Below, piece after piece: positions 35,741 to 46,385 of a stretch of DNA of 50,301 bases. Location of the stretch: NCBI GenBank assembly GCA_015521565.1, contig WANX01000132.1, positions 1 through 50,301 on the forward strand, given 5' to 3'. Position numbers and translations under genes: made by a program. Source of the DNA: Candidatus Hydrothermarchaeota archaeon. GTDB taxonomy: Archaea; Hydrothermarchaeota; Hydrothermarchaeia; Hydrothermarchaeales; BMS3B. A model generated the notes under the pieces. It ran no database searches. It saw only the letters and a list, made by a program, of their open reading frames with translations, and was not told where the DNA came from. Each line of letters begins with the position of its first letter. Within the stretch, counting starts at the first letter, position 1.

Positions 35741-37379
35741 GTTCCAGCGCCTCCACTTCGAGTTCCATAGCAGCTACGGGAAACTCCAGCTCGAAATTCT
35801 CCAGCACCTCGGGATGGAGCTCCCCGAACAGGCCCGCCTCATCATCACCCACCAGCAGGGAGGCGCACCTTCCGGTGATAAAAGCCGGGTCTTCTGCAGG
35901 CGCCACTCTGTACTCCACACCGAGGTCTCGGAGAAGTCCCTGGAGCAGAGCCTTTATCTCAGTAAAGCTGGCCCTGTCGTGCACTACCGCCACGCCCAGC
36001 CTGCGCCTCCGCGGGGCACCCGCATCACCGTCGAGCAGCACCACATCCCCCAGCTCAAAAATTCGCTGGGGAAGCTCGCGGTGCCTGTTGAGCCTGAGGG
36101 TGCGCAACAGGCCCGGGATGAGGGAGGTCCTCACTATGGTGTGCTCCTCGCTTATAGGGTTTTTTATCCGCACCGCCTCTCCATGACGACGAAGTCTGGA
36201 GAAGTTCTCCCTTTCGTTGGTGAGCATCAGGTTCATCACTTCGGTAAAGCCGTAGCCGAGCATGAGCATGCGCAGCTTTTCGCAGAGCACCTCCAGTGGC
36301 AGCTTCTCACCTGTGGTAAGCACCCCGGGAAGGGAGGCCGGAAAGTTCCCGTAGCCGTAGCCTATGGCAACGTCCTCCACCAGGTCTATCTCATGGAATA
36401 TGTCGCACCTGTAGCAGGGGACGCTCACCAGAAGCTCCTCACCGTTGAGTCCTGCACCGTAGCCCATCCTCTCCAGGCAGGACTTCACCTCCTCGGCTTC
36501 CAGCCTCAGACCGAGCATTCTGTTCACATAGCTCAGGCGCAGCTTCATGTGTCTGGGAGAAAAGTCGGGCGTGGTCAGACTCTGCCGGGGGTACCTGACC
36601 TCCACCTTTCGCACCGTGAAGCCCCGCTCCGCAAGGGCGGTTGCCAGAATGTTGAGTGCCTGGGAAATCAACCTCAAATCGGTGCCGGTAACGTCGATGA
36701 AGAATCTGCGCGTAGCCTCTGTCACCCGGGTGAGCTCTCCATTTATGATGGGAGGGAGGCTGAGCACATTGTTGCGGGAATCCAGGATAACCGGGTAGCG
36801 GTCGAAGGAGGAGATTATGTGGGCATATTCCACGCCCTTGGGGTGCTCCTCCAGTATCTGCCTGGGAGTCATTTCCTCCCGGTAACCCAGAGGCACAAAG
36901 CGTATCCCATCCGGCGCCACGGTGGTGTACCTGTAGGGCGGTGTTACCCGCGACGGGTCGTGCACGCCTATGGAGACCTTCCTCCTGTCCCTCCCCAGAG
37001 CCCAGTGCAGCCTCTCCTGAAGCTCCATGAGCTCCGCAATGAGCTCGTCGGTGAGCCTGACATTCTCAACCTCACACGCTACGACGAAGTCGCGCACACC
37101 TGAGACACTTTCATCTACGATAAGAAAGTTCTTCGCCTCCCCGGCACTGTACTCCTTAAGCCCGGGCTCTATACCGAAGAAGGCCCTGTAGGCCCGGGCG
37201 ATGCCCTCCACGGAGTAGAGGTCAGGGCGATTTGGAAAGTATTCCGCGTAGATATACCTGCCATCGTAGCCCTCAATATCGCAACCCAGCAGCGGGAGCT
37301 TCTCCATGAGTTCGGCGTCGCTCATCTCGGTGCGCATCAGGCGCCTGAGCTCATCACACTCAATTTTTATCACCGGCAT
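35733..37379 (-). CDS. pheT: Phenylalanyl-tRNA synthetase beta subunit
   Basis: MPVIKIECDELRRLM; DVAIGYGYGNFPASLPG; archaeal/eukaryal PheT length and motifs. Confidence 0.95.
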   Translation of the reverse strand: MPVIKIECDELRRLMRTEMSDAELMEKLPLLGCDIEGYDGRYIYAEYFPNRPDLYSVEGIARAYRAFFGIEPGLKEYSAGEAKNFLIVDESVSGVRDFVVACEVENVRLTDELIAELMELQERLHWALGRDRRKVSIGVHDPSRVTPPYRYTTVAPDGIRFVPLGYREEMTPRQILEEHPKGVEYAHIISSFDRYPVILDSRNNVLSLPPIINGELTRVTEATRRFFIDVTGTDLRLISQALNILATALAERGFTVRKVEVRYPRQSLTTPDFSPRHMKLRLSYVNRMLGLRLEAEEVKSCLERMGYGAGLNGEELLVSVPCYRCDIFHEIDLVEDVAIGYGYGNFPASLPGVLTTGEKLPLEVLCEKLRMLMLGYGFTEVMNLMLTNERENFSRLRRHGEAVRIKNPISEEHTIVRTSLIPGLLRTLRLNRHRELPQRIFELGDVVLLDGDAGAPRRRRLGVAVVHDRASFTEIKALLQGLLRDLGVEYRVAPAEDPAFITGRCASLLVGDDEAGLFGELHPEVLENFELEFPVAAMELEVEALELR

Positions 37380-38873
37380 TTATCTCACCCTCGCTCTTCG
37401 CAGCCAGTTGATGTCGCTCATGTAGAGCTCGCGGATGTCCTCCAGACCCAGGCGCAGCATCGCAAGGCGCTCTATTCCGAGGCCCCAGGCCAGGACAGGG
37501 TGGCGTATTCCCAGGGGCTCTGTAACCTCCGGGCGGAATATTCCAGCGCCGCCCAGCTCCAGCCACTTCTCCTTATCCGCAAAGAACACCTCTATTTCAA
37601 GACTCGGCTCAGTGTACGGGAAGTAGCCGGGACGGAAGCGCACCTGCTCAAATCCCATTTTGCTGTAGAACTCGCGGAGCAGCCCAAGCAGATCCGCAAA
37701 GCTCACCTCTCCGACAACTATGCCCTCCACCTGGTGAAACTCCGGAAGGTGTTTGAAGGTTATGCGCTCCTTGCGGAAAACACGGTCAACGCAGAAAACC
37801 TTTATGGGCGGCTTTTGCTCTGCTGCAAGGTGGCGTATTGTAGTCGCGGTTGTATGTGTTCTGAGCAGAGCTGTGCGCGCCAGCTCTTCGCTCCAGGAGT
37901 AGCGCCAGCCCGTTGAGCCGGTACCTGCACCGTTTTCATGGGCGCGTCTCACAGCCTCCACAATCCTCCTATCCGGCAGCTTGAGTCTCGCCGGCTTCTC
38001 CAGGTAGAAGGTATCCTGCATCTCCCGTGCGGGGTGGTCCTGGGGCACAAACAGTGCGTCGAAGTTCCAGAAACTTGACTCCACCAGAGGGCCTGAGATC
38101 TCCTTAAAGCCCATCTGCAGGAAAATGGAGCGGATTTCGTCGATTATTATCCTGAGCGGATGCAGCTTGGCTGGCAGAAGCTCCGGCGCTGGCAGGGTAA
38201 CATCGTAGCGGCGCAGCTTCTTCCCGCGCCAGGTACCGGTTTTTATTATCTGATGGGTGAGCTGGGAAATCTCCTCCTCCAGCTCTATGCCCTTTGCAAA
38301 AAGCTCCTTCCCGCGCCGTGTTAGCCTTGCCTTCCTGAGGCTCCTCTCCTCAATTCTGACGACCTGCTGCCTCCCCCTCAGAAGCTCCAGGGCTGAGCGC
38401 TCTTTCTCTGAAAGCTGGCTCAGCATGAGCTCGCCCTGTGCAAGCCTCTCTAAAAGCTTCTCATCCTCAGTCCTGTCGCCCCTCCTTCCCTCCTCTGTGA
38501 GCGCCAGCCTTCCTCCTGTAATGCTTGCCAGACCCTTTCTGCGCAACCAGCCGAGTGCTATGCTCACCTCGTCCTTATCCAGCACCTCACCCAGTGCCGA
38601 AATCTCAGCCTCACCGCCTTTGCTTCTGAGGTACTCCAGCGCTCTGCGCTCCGGCAGACCCCTCTCCGCATAGAGCCTGCCCTCCTCCCCCAGAGCCACA
38701 GCGCAGTCCTTTTCCTCCTCGACCTCCGCCAGACCTTTGCGCACCAGCCAGTACAGCGCGCGGTTAACGGCACTCACTCTCAGCTTGGTGCGGGATGCTA
38801 TCTCCTCCGGCTCCGCACTGCCCAGCTCTCCCAGCGCCTTTAAAACCAGCTTCTCGTTTCTGCTCAGCTCCAT
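37380..38873 (-). CDS. pheS: Phenylalanyl-tRNA synthetase alpha subunit
   Basis: FLQMGFKEISGPLVESSFWNFDALFVPQDHPAREMQDTFYL; LGGAGIFRPEVTEPLG; N-terminal wHTH domains. Start chosen at MELSRNEKL. Confidence 0.95.
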   Translation of the reverse strand: MELSRNEKLVLKALGELGSAEPEEIASRTKLRVSAVNRALYWLVRKGLAEVEEEKDCAVALGEEGRLYAERGLPERRALEYLRSKGGEAEISALGEVLDKDEVSIALGWLRRKGLASITGGRLALTEEGRRGDRTEDEKLLERLAQGELMLSQLSEKERSALELLRGRQQVVRIEERSLRKARLTRRGKELFAKGIELEEEISQLTHQIIKTGTWRGKKLRRYDVTLPAPELLPAKLHPLRIIIDEIRSIFLQMGFKEISGPLVESSFWNFDALFVPQDHPAREMQDTFYLEKPARLKLPDRRIVEAVRRAHENGAGTGSTGWRYSWSEELARTALLRTHTTATTIRHLAAEQKPPIKVFCVDRVFRKERITFKHLPEFHQVEGIVVGEVSFADLLGLLREFYSKMGFEQVRFRPGYFPYTEPSLEIEVFFADKEKWLELGGAGIFRPEVTEPLGIRHPVLAWGLGIERLAMLRLGLEDIRELYMSDINWLRRARVR

Positions 38874-38874
38874 G

Positions 38875-39132
38875 TTATCCCTGCTCTGCCCTTTTTCCAG
38901 CCCCTTCCTCAAAGTAGAGCATTGCAATCAGCACAAAGAGCACGGCCATGGCTATAAAGTATTCAAAGTTTGGCTGGTTTTTTACAACAGTGTAAACAGA
39001 AATTCCACCAAAGAGGACCCCGAGGCCGGAGAAAAGCCAGAATATCTCAGTTTTCCCGAGCTCCCTCTCCAGATAGTACACGGCAAATATGACGAGGGCA
39101 ACACCCACACCAAAAACCACACGCGCATCCAT
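38875..39132 (-). CDS. Small three-TM membrane protein
   Basis: 85 aa with three hydrophobic segments, directly upstream of pheS on the same strand. Confidence 0.6.
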   Translation of the reverse strand: MDARVVFGVGVALVIFAVYYLERELGKTEIFWLFSGLGVLFGGISVYTVVKNQPNFEYFIAMAVLFVLIAMLYFEEGAGKRAEQG

Positions 39133-39257
39133 TGCAGTGCAGAGTTTATCTAAATGCTATAAAAGCTTTTTCCAGGAAACGGCTGCCACCGGGATGGGTG
39201 TGCTGTCCGCTATCCGCACGGGCAAAATTTATATCCCCCGGGCACAATCTTTTTGCC

Positions 39258-39395
39258 ATGCCCACCTGCGAGATATGCGGCGAGGAGGTGGAGGAGATAT
39301 ACTCCTGCAGGGTCTGCGGCTACCGCTTCTGCGCCAACTGCGGCGACCCCGCGAGCGGAGAGTGCGAGTTCTGCATGGAAGAGGAGGAGCTCTAA
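39258..39395 (+). CDS. 45-aa four-CxxC zinc-binding-like small protein
   Basis: MPTCEICGEEVEEIYSCRVCGYRFCANCGDPASGECEFCMEEEEL. Confidence 0.6.
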   Translation: MPTCEICGEEVEEIYSCRVCGYRFCANCGDPASGECEFCMEEEEL

Positions 39396-40522
39396 CCCAA
39401 AACCTCCACCAGTGCCTCGTAGGGGGCGTCGGTTTTTATGCCCGTGGCCGAGATGTGGGTTCTGCTGGCGCTGTAGCCGCGGCGGTGGAGTTCTTCCAGG
39501 ATTTCCCTCATCGGGGGCAGCTCTCCCAGCGAGAGGCGCCTGGCGAGGTGGTGCACATCGTAGAAGAAGGGCACCTCAAGCTCAGAGGCAATCGCTGCGA
39601 GAAGCTTTGAGCAGCGCTTATCCTCCAGGTATGCCGCCTCTTCAGCCGCCCTCCTCGCGAGCTCCGCATCTTTAAGTTCCCCCAGCCACAGCGCTCCCGC
39701 CACAGCATAGCTCCCGCCGCACGCGCAGCGCTTTTGAGAGGGAAGGGGCGAGGCTTCGCTCTCACGTCTGCCGCAGGCAGGGCAGTAGTAGAGGTAGCCC
39801 AGCTTTGCAAGGGCTTCATCCGCACGCCTCCTGCCGGAGCGCAGCGCCACGAAGGCGCGGAAGTAGTGGTCGGTGGCGTGGGCGAGCAGAACGCGGGCAC
39901 CCCGGCGAAGCTTCGCCGCCTCGCGCACCACGCCTGCGATGAGTATTCTGAGCCCCGCCTCCTTGCACAGCTCGCCTCGCAGAGGAATAGAAAAGTACTT
40001 CCTGAGGCACGCCTTCGGGTAGACGCCGCAAAGCGGCGCGGTGTCTGTTGCGGTTACAGCGAGATACCCGCCCCGCGGTGGGAGCGCCAGCACGGCGTTG
40101 TGGATAAAGGGCACGGGCGTGCCGAAGGGGTCTATGTCTATGAAGTTGAATCTCCCCCGCCGCTCAAGCAGGAAGAGGTTCGCTTCCCTCAGGGAAATGC
40201 CCACCTCCAGGCTGTTAAGCGCCGCGTTCCTCCTTATAAGCTCCACGGCGCTCTCGCTTCCGTCGTTCAGGTGAACCTCCGCTTTTGCCTCCTTCGCCAC
40301 GCGCAGCCCCTTTGCTCCTGTCCCTGCGAGCAGGTCCAGGAACTTTACCTCCTCCCCGGCAGAGAGAAGCGCCCTCACAACGGCGCAGGTTACGTCGCGG
40401 TTGAGCTTCATGCGGGGGTTGAAGAATACGGGAGGGAGGGACTTCTTTATCTCCCGGGGCGATGTCAGGCTGCGCTCTGGTACGAGAAGCTTCGTCCTGC
40501 CCTCCACAATCTCGACGAACAT
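39392..40522 (-). CDS. trm1: tRNA (guanine-N2)-dimethyltransferase Trm1
   Basis: PVFFNPRMKLNRDV; LDLLAGTGAKGLRVAKEA; FIDIDPFGTPVPFIHNAVLALPPRGGYLAVTATDTAPLCG. Confidence 0.95.
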   Translation of the reverse strand: MFVEIVEGRTKLLVPERSLTSPREIKKSLPPVFFNPRMKLNRDVTCAVVRALLSAGEEVKFLDLLAGTGAKGLRVAKEAKAEVHLNDGSESAVELIRRNAALNSLEVGISLREANLFLLERRGRFNFIDIDPFGTPVPFIHNAVLALPPRGGYLAVTATDTAPLCGVYPKACLRKYFSIPLRGELCKEAGLRILIAGVVREAAKLRRGARVLLAHATDHYFRAFVALRSGRRRADEALAKLGYLYYCPACGRRESEASPLPSQKRCACGGSYAVAGALWLGELKDAELARRAAEEAAYLEDKRCSKLLAAIASELEVPFFYDVHHLARRLSLGELPPMREILEELHRRGYSASRTHISATGIKTDAPYEALVEVLG

Positions 40523-40523
40523 G

Positions 40524-41507
40524 CTACAGCTTCATCATCTCTCTAAGCCTGCGCCCCACCTCCTCGATGGGGTGCTCCTTATCCTTTGCGCGGAGGCTGC
40601 TGAGCACCGGCAGGCCCGCGCGGTTCTCCAGAATCCACTCCCGTGCGAACTCCCCGCTCTGAATCTCCCGCAGTATCTTCCTCATCTCCTGCCTTACCTC
40701 GGGGGTTATTATCCGCCTGCCCCGGGTGCGCCCCCCGTACTCTGCGGTGTTTGAGACCCGGCGCCACATGCCCTCTATCCCCTCGCGGTAGTACAGGTCC
40801 ACGATGAGCTTGAGCTCGTGCAGGCACTCGAAGTACGCCACCTCTGGCGAGTAGCCCGCCTCAACCAGGGTTTCAAAAGCGGCCTTTATAAGCTCCGCGC
40901 TGCCCCCGCACAGGTCAACCTGCTCCCCGAAGAGGTCTGTCTCTGTCTCCTCGGCGAAGGTTGTCTCGAGCACGCCCACCCGGGTGGCGCCGTTCGCCTT
41001 CGCAAGCGCTAAAGCGCGCTGCTTCGCCCTGCCGGTGTAGTCCTGCTCCACAGCAATAAGCGCCGGCACGCCTGAGCCCCGCTCAAACTCCCGCCTCACC
41101 ATGGCACCCGGCCCCTTTGGCGCCATCATTATCACATCCACATTGCCAGGAGGCACAATCTGCGAGAAGCGGATGTTGAAGCCGTGGGAGAAGCTCAGGG
41201 CGTTGCCCTCCTCAAGGTTCGCGTGCACGTACTTCCTGTACACCTCGGGCTGGGCCTCGTCGGGGATGAGCATGTGCACAATTGTGCCCCGCTTGGCCGC
41301 TTCCTCTATGCTCAGCACCTCAAAGCCGTCGCGGGAGGCGCGCTCCCAGGAGGCGCCGCCCCTGCGCAGCCCGAGCACAACCTCCAAACCAGAGTCGCGG
41401 AAGTTCTGCGCCTGGGCAGAGCCCTGGATCCCGTAACCTATAACGGCGATAACCTCATCCTTAAGCACGTCCAGGTCCACGTCCCTGTCGTAGTATATCC
41501 TCGCCAT
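40524..41507 (-). CDS. ilvC: Ketol-acid reductoisomerase
   Basis: [78 protein letters not shown]. Confidence 0.97.
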   Translation of the reverse strand: MARIYYDRDVDLDVLKDEVIAVIGYGIQGSAQAQNFRDSGLEVVLGLRRGGASWERASRDGFEVLSIEEAAKRGTIVHMLIPDEAQPEVYRKYVHANLEEGNALSFSHGFNIRFSQIVPPGNVDVIMMAPKGPGAMVRREFERGSGVPALIAVEQDYTGRAKQRALALAKANGATRVGVLETTFAEETETDLFGEQVDLCGGSAELIKAAFETLVEAGYSPEVAYFECLHELKLIVDLYYREGIEGMWRRVSNTAEYGGRTRGRRIITPEVRQEMRKILREIQSGEFAREWILENRAGLPVLSSLRAKDKEHPIEEVGRRLREMMKL

Positions 41508-41566
41508 TAAACCACCTCGAAGAGAAATAGCGCTGAGAATATTTAAACAATTCGTTGCAGAAAGGC

Positions 41567-41680
41567 TCACCTGCGGTTCCTTTCCCTCTCCCTCAGAAGC
41601 CGCTCCATCTCCCTTTCAAGCGCCTCTCTGCGCAGTTCTATCTCAAGCCATTTCTCTGCAAAGCTCTCTGCTTTACCCAT
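41567..41680 (-). CDS. 37-aa charged helical peptide upstream of ilvC
   Basis: Manual translation [37 protein letters not shown]. Short, so uncertain. Confidence 0.35.
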   Translation of the reverse strand: MGKAESFAEKWLEIELRREALEREMERLLRERERNRR

Positions 41681-41753
41681 CAATTATAGAAGTTTACCCT
41701 CTGCAATATAAACCTTTCTATACATGCCAGATTACTTTCAGCATCAATAGCAA

Positions 41754-42065
41754 TTGATTATATACATGAAATTTATTTCACATAAACTGGTGAGCGAAGA
41801 CATCTTCAGACTCCTGGGAAGAAGAGGAGTAATCGAACTCCTGTACAGCCTTGAGGGAAAGAGGCGGAAGTACAAGGAGCTTGAAGAGATCATAGGGAAT
41901 CCCTCCACAACAGCACGCCGGCTGAAAAGTCTGGAAAGGCATGGCCTGATCAGGAGAGAAGTTTCCTCTGAGAAGTACCGGCCGGTGTACTACTCCCTCA
42001 CCGAGAAGGGCAGAAAACTTCTTCTTGTGGTGCGGCAGGTTAGGGAGAAGTACGGCGAGGAGTGA
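41754..42065 (+). CDS. Winged-helix transcriptional regulator (HxlR/ArsR-like)
   Basis: LLGRRGVIELLYSLEGKRRKYKELEEIIGNPSTTARRLKSLERHGLIRREVSSEKYRPVYYSLTEKGRKLL. Confidence 0.8.
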   Translation: MIIYMKFISHKLVSEDIFRLLGRRGVIELLYSLEGKRRKYKELEEIIGNPSTTARRLKSLERHGLIRREVSSEKYRPVYYSLTEKGRKLLLVVRQVREKYGEE

Positions 42066-42106
42066 AGCTATAAATATGAGGGAAAATTTAAATTAAATTT
42101 GATAGC

Positions 42107-42919
42107 ATGCCGGCGGTGAGTGTGGTCAGGGATTCCAGGCCTAATGTAAAGAAGGCCCTGGAGTATATCGAGTTTGAGCCGGAAGAGTGTGAGGTGCTTG
42201 TAATAAAGCCCCACCTGTGCTGCTCGAAGCAGTGGTACACCGGCGCCACCACGGACCCGAGAATCCTGGAGCAGCTCTTCAGGCTGTACGAGGGCCTGGC
42301 CGACGAAATCTACGTGGTGGAGAGCGACGGCTACGGAGAGAGCGCCGACGAAATCGCCAGGGAGCTCGGAATAATTGAGCTGTGCGAGCACTACGGCGCG
42401 AGATGGGTTAACCTCTCGCGGGACATCCTCATACCTGTGGAGAGGGACTTTTTAGCTCTTGAGAATCCCTTCCCCACGCCGCGCACAGTGCTGAAGGCAG
42501 ACCTTGTTATAAACGTGCCCAAGATGAAGACCCACAGCATGCTCACCGTTAGCCTGGGGCTTGCGAATATGTTCAGGATAGTGCCGCGTAGGAAGGAGGT
42601 GTACTACCCCAAGATATCCGAGGCGATATGCGACGTGCTCATGATCCGCTCGCCGGAGCTCACTATACTGGACGCGGGCATTGCGATGGAGGGAAACGGC
42701 CCGCTCAAGGGCACGCCAAGGCGTATGGGCTTAACGCTTGCCAGCCGTGACCCGGTTGCGATAGACACCATAGCGTGCAGGATAATGGGGATAAACCCGA
42801 TTCACGTGGAGCACATAGTAAAGGCTGGCTACTACGGCTTCGGCGAGTACGCTGAGAAGCGCATCTCAGTGAGGGGCGAGAGCATAGAGAATGTGCGCAC
42901 CCGCTTCCGCGTGCCCTAA
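42107..42919 (+). CDS. DUF362 domain protein
   Basis: VLVIKPHLCCSKQWYTGATTDPRILEQLFRLY; LVINVPKMKTHSMLTVSLGLANMFRIVP; SRDPVAIDTIACRIMGI. Confidence 0.85.
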   Translation: MPAVSVVRDSRPNVKKALEYIEFEPEECEVLVIKPHLCCSKQWYTGATTDPRILEQLFRLYEGLADEIYVVESDGYGESADEIARELGIIELCEHYGARWVNLSRDILIPVERDFLALENPFPTPRTVLKADLVINVPKMKTHSMLTVSLGLANMFRIVPRRKEVYYPKISEAICDVLMIRSPELTILDAGIAMEGNGPLKGTPRRMGLTLASRDPVAIDTIACRIMGINPIHVEHIVKAGYYGFGEYAEKRISVRGESIENVRTRFRVP

Positions 42920-45591
42920 CGCTCAACCAGCACAACAGCTTCGGGAAGCTCCGGCACGGAAACGCTCTCCACCTCCCTGCCGGCGAGGGAGATTGACCGC
43001 TTCACCTCCTTTATGTGCTCCTGGCGAACCTCAAAGCGCTTCCCGTCGAGGGTGAAGCGGAACACGCCCTCCTCCTCTATCGCACGCGCCACCGCCTCGG
43101 CGCTGGAGCGCAGGTAGCCCGCAACCCTGCCGGCGTCGCCCTTGAACTCGGGTCCAAGAGCTGCGAAGTTTGGCACCACCTCGAGCACGCGCTCCTGCGC
43201 CGCAACTGGCTCTGAGGTTATCTCCACTCTCCCTATCTGAAGGGTGCCCTCTATGGTGTCCACACCCCGCCTGAGCGACTCAGCCACCTCCAGCGGGGCG
43301 CTTACGGTGAGCGCCTTCAGCGGAGCGTTGAGCGCCATCCCGCGCTCCGCCTTGTACCGCCGCACCGCAGCCACGAGCGCAACGATGCGCTCCGCCTCCT
43401 CCTCAAGAGAGGGGCGTATCAGGTCGCGTCTCGGCTTGGGCCAGGTGTCCGCGTGGATGCTGCGCTGGGGCTCGCGCTTTGCGTAGTAGCTCTGGTATAT
43501 CTCCTCGGTTATGTGGGGCGCAAAAGGTGCAAGGAGCTTGAGCGAGATGAGGAGCACCCTGTACAGCGCGTACTGCGCACTCCGCCTCGCATCCTCGCCG
43601 TACTTCTCCGGGTTGTACAGCCTGGCCTTAACCATCTCCAGGTAGTTGTCGCAGAACTGCGAGAGGAAGAAGTTCACCGCCGCCTTCTTCGCCTTTGAGT
43701 AGCGGTACTCCTCGAAGTAGGCGGTGCACCTCTCAACCAGGCGGTACGCCTTGGAGAGTATCCAGGCGTCTATTATGTTGAGCTCCTCCGGCTTCTCGCC
43801 GTGGTAGTCCTGCAGATGAGCCAGAGCGAAGCGCGAGGCGTTCCACAGCTTGTTCAGGAAGCGCTGCGCCGCAACCAGGTCCTTCTCTTTAAAGGGCAGG
43901 TCCTCGCCCAGCTTGCTCTCCGCCGCCCACAAACGCAAAGCGTCGGCGGAGTACTTTTTCAAAACGTACTCCGGCTCTATAACGTTTCCCTTGCTCTTGC
44001 TCATCTTCTTGCCCTGCGGGTCAAGCGCCCAGCCGCTTATCATGGCGTTGTACCAGGGAATCTCGCCGCGGTGGAGCAGGCCTTTTACCACCGTGTTGAA
44101 GAGCCAGAAGGTTATTATGTCGTGCGCCTGGGGGCGGAGAGACATGGGGTAGAGCTTTCTGCGCACCTCCTCGTCCTCAATGAGCTCCGCCGCGATTATG
44201 GGGGTGAGCGAACTCGTGGCCCAGGTGTCGAGCACATCTTGCTCTGGGACGTACTCCTCGCTGCCGCAGCGCGGACACGGCGAGGGCGGAGGGTCGATGG
44301 TGGGGTCAACGGGCAGGTCCTGCTCCCTCGCCAGGATTACCTCCCCGCAGGCCTTGCAGTACCACACCGGGAAGGGCACGCCGAAGTAGCGCTGGCGGGA
44401 GATGCACCAGTCCCAGCGCAGCCCGTGAATCCAGTTCTCGTAGCGGGAGCGCATGTGCTCCGGGTGCCAGCGTATGCGCCTGCCCGCCTCAAGAAGCTGC
44501 TCCTTCATGTCCAGGTAGCGGATGAACCACTGCTTTGTGTTCAGAATCTCTATCTCTGTACCGCAGCGCTCGTGCACATTCACCACGTGGGTAATCTTCT
44601 TTGAGCGCACCAGAAGCTTTGCCTTTTTCAAATCCTCTATAATCGCCGCCCTTGCCTCCTTTACCTTCATACCTTTATACTTCCCCGCCAGAGCCGTCAT
44701 GCGCCCGTCCCTGGTAATCGCCACCTTTAGCGGGAGGTTGTGCTCCATGTACCACTCTATGTCCTGCATATCTCCAAAGGTGCAGCACATCACTATGCCC
44801 GTGCCCTTCTCAGGGTCCACGCGCGGGTCTGGCTTTATCTCCACCCAGTGCTCGAAGAGCGGCACCCGGGCGCGCTTCCCGAAGAGGTGTTTGTATCTCC
44901 CGTCCTCGGGGTGGGCGAATATCGCAACGCACGCCGGGAGAAGCTCTGGTCTCGTGGTGGCGATTACCACCTCGCCTCCGTCCTCAAGCTTGAAGATTAT
45001 GTCGTTGAAGCTGCCCTCCACCTCGCGGTCCTCCAGCTCAACCTGGGCGATGGCTGTCTCGCAGCTGGGGCACCACAGGAAGGGCGTCTCCTTCCGGTAC
45101 TCCCTGCCCATGCGGTAGAGCTCGATGAAGGAGCGCTGGGAGATTCGCCTGCAGTGCTCGTCTATGGTGGAGTACGCCAGCGACCAGTCCACACTTATGC
45201 CTATCCGCTTCCAGTCCGCAACGAAGCTCGGGCGAATCTCCTCCAGCGTGCTCAGGCACAGCTTTATGAAGTCGTCGCGCTTCATCTCCTTCGCCCTGAC
45301 GTTCTTCAGGCGCTCCACCAGGCGCTCCGTGGGCAAGCCGTTGTCGTCGGTGCCAAAGGGGTAGAAGAGGTTGTAGCCCTGCATTCGCCTGAAGCGGGCG
45401 ATGAAGTCCATCTGGGAGTAGGAGAATGCGTGCCCCAGGTGCATGCGCCCGCTCACAGTGGGCGGGGGGGTGTCTATTGAGAAAATCGGCTTCCCGCTCC
45501 TGGGGTCGAAGCGGTAGATGCCCTGCTCCTCCCACCAGCGCTGCCACCTGGGCTCAATCTCCTTGGGGTTGTAGTTTTTCGGGAGCATCAC
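42916..45591 (-). CDS. valS: Valyl-tRNA synthetase
   Basis: PPPTVSGRMHLGHAFSYSQMDFIARFRRMQGYN; GKKMSKSKGNVIEP; DVLDTWATSSLTP. Confidence 0.97.
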   Translation of the reverse strand: MMLPKNYNPKEIEPRWQRWWEEQGIYRFDPRSGKPIFSIDTPPPTVSGRMHLGHAFSYSQMDFIARFRRMQGYNLFYPFGTDDNGLPTERLVERLKNVRAKEMKRDDFIKLCLSTLEEIRPSFVADWKRIGISVDWSLAYSTIDEHCRRISQRSFIELYRMGREYRKETPFLWCPSCETAIAQVELEDREVEGSFNDIIFKLEDGGEVVIATTRPELLPACVAIFAHPEDGRYKHLFGKRARVPLFEHWVEIKPDPRVDPEKGTGIVMCCTFGDMQDIEWYMEHNLPLKVAITRDGRMTALAGKYKGMKVKEARAAIIEDLKKAKLLVRSKKITHVVNVHERCGTEIEILNTKQWFIRYLDMKEQLLEAGRRIRWHPEHMRSRYENWIHGLRWDWCISRQRYFGVPFPVWYCKACGEVILAREQDLPVDPTIDPPPSPCPRCGSEEYVPEQDVLDTWATSSLTPIIAAELIEDEEVRRKLYPMSLRPQAHDIITFWLFNTVVKGLLHRGEIPWYNAMISGWALDPQGKKMSKSKGNVIEPEYVLKKYSADALRLWAAESKLGEDLPFKEKDLVAAQRFLNKLWNASRFALAHLQDYHGEKPEELNIIDAWILSKAYRLVERCTAYFEEYRYSKAKKAAVNFFLSQFCDNYLEMVKARLYNPEKYGEDARRSAQYALYRVLLISLKLLAPFAPHITEEIYQSYYAKREPQRSIHADTWPKPRRDLIRPSLEEEAERIVALVAAVRRYKAERGMALNAPLKALTVSAPLEVAESLRRGVDTIEGTLQIGRVEITSEPVAAQERVLEVVPNFAALGPEFKGDAGRVAGYLRSSAEAVARAIEEEGVFRFTLDGKRFEVRQEHIKEVKRSISLAGREVESVSVPELPEAVVLVER

Positions 45592-46364
45592 CGCACCTCT
45601 ATCTCATCGCCAACCGCAATGCGCATAAAATCCTTCGCCGCAACCGTTGCCACGCCGGTCTCGCGCTCAACGCGCCTGGCCTCCCTGTCGGCGATGCCTA
45701 TCATAGCCATGCCGAAGTGGTTCATTACAGCAAGCTCAGGCTTTACCTCGTGCAGAATTTTTATAACATCCTCGGTGCACAGGTGCCAGGGTATCCGCCT
45801 GTTCGAGGGGCGGATGACGTTTATAATCAGAACCCTCGCCTCTGCATACGCCTCTTCTATTCCAGGGAAGTACTCTGTGTCGCTTATGTAACCCACCACC
45901 CCCTCCTCATAGAGGAAGTTAAGACCGACGTTGGTGGGGTCGCTGTGCCTCGTCTGCGCAGCCTCCACGGCGAGGCCGTTGATGCTCACACGCTTTCCCG
46001 GCTCCAGCACCTGCAGCTCCTTCACCCTGGAGGCGTGGTACCTGGAGAGCACCGGACCTATATCCTCAACGCCCTCCACGGCACTTTTGCTGCCGGTGAA
46101 GGTGCCCCGCGTGGTGCGCATGCCGCGCGTCATCGCCTCGACCAGAATCTCGGCATCGTTGTAGTGGTCCGGGTGCGAGTGGCTCACCACAACCGCATCG
46201 GTGCGCAGGGCGCTTATTCCGGCGTGGGCGATGTTGACTATCGCACCGGGACCCGGATCCAGGTGGATTCTGCTCTCCCCGTGTAGTCTTATCCCGCCGG
46301 TGCGCAGCCTCTGCATGAGCGTGGTCCAGCGTCCGCCGCCGGTGCCGAGAAATATTATCTCCAT
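45588..46364 (-). CDS. MBL-fold metal-dependent hydrolase
   Basis: SHSHPDHYND; GTGGGRWTT; LNFLYEEGVVGYISDTEYFPGI. Confidence 0.85.
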   Translation of the reverse strand: MEIIFLGTGGGRWTTLMQRLRTGGIRLHGESRIHLDPGPGAIVNIAHAGISALRTDAVVVSHSHPDHYNDAEILVEAMTRGMRTTRGTFTGSKSAVEGVEDIGPVLSRYHASRVKELQVLEPGKRVSINGLAVEAAQTRHSDPTNVGLNFLYEEGVVGYISDTEYFPGIEEAYAEARVLIINVIRPSNRRIPWHLCTEDVIKILHEVKPELAVMNHFGMAMIGIADREARRVERETGVATVAAKDFMRIAVGDEIEVR

Positions 46365-46385
46365 AACAGAAGAAAGAGTCTTGGC

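Noticed and set aside
35814-37103. 429-aa plus-strand ORF opposite pheT
   Set aside because: Antisense to a conserved aminoacyl-tRNA synthetase gene; His/Gln/Val-rich shadow translation.
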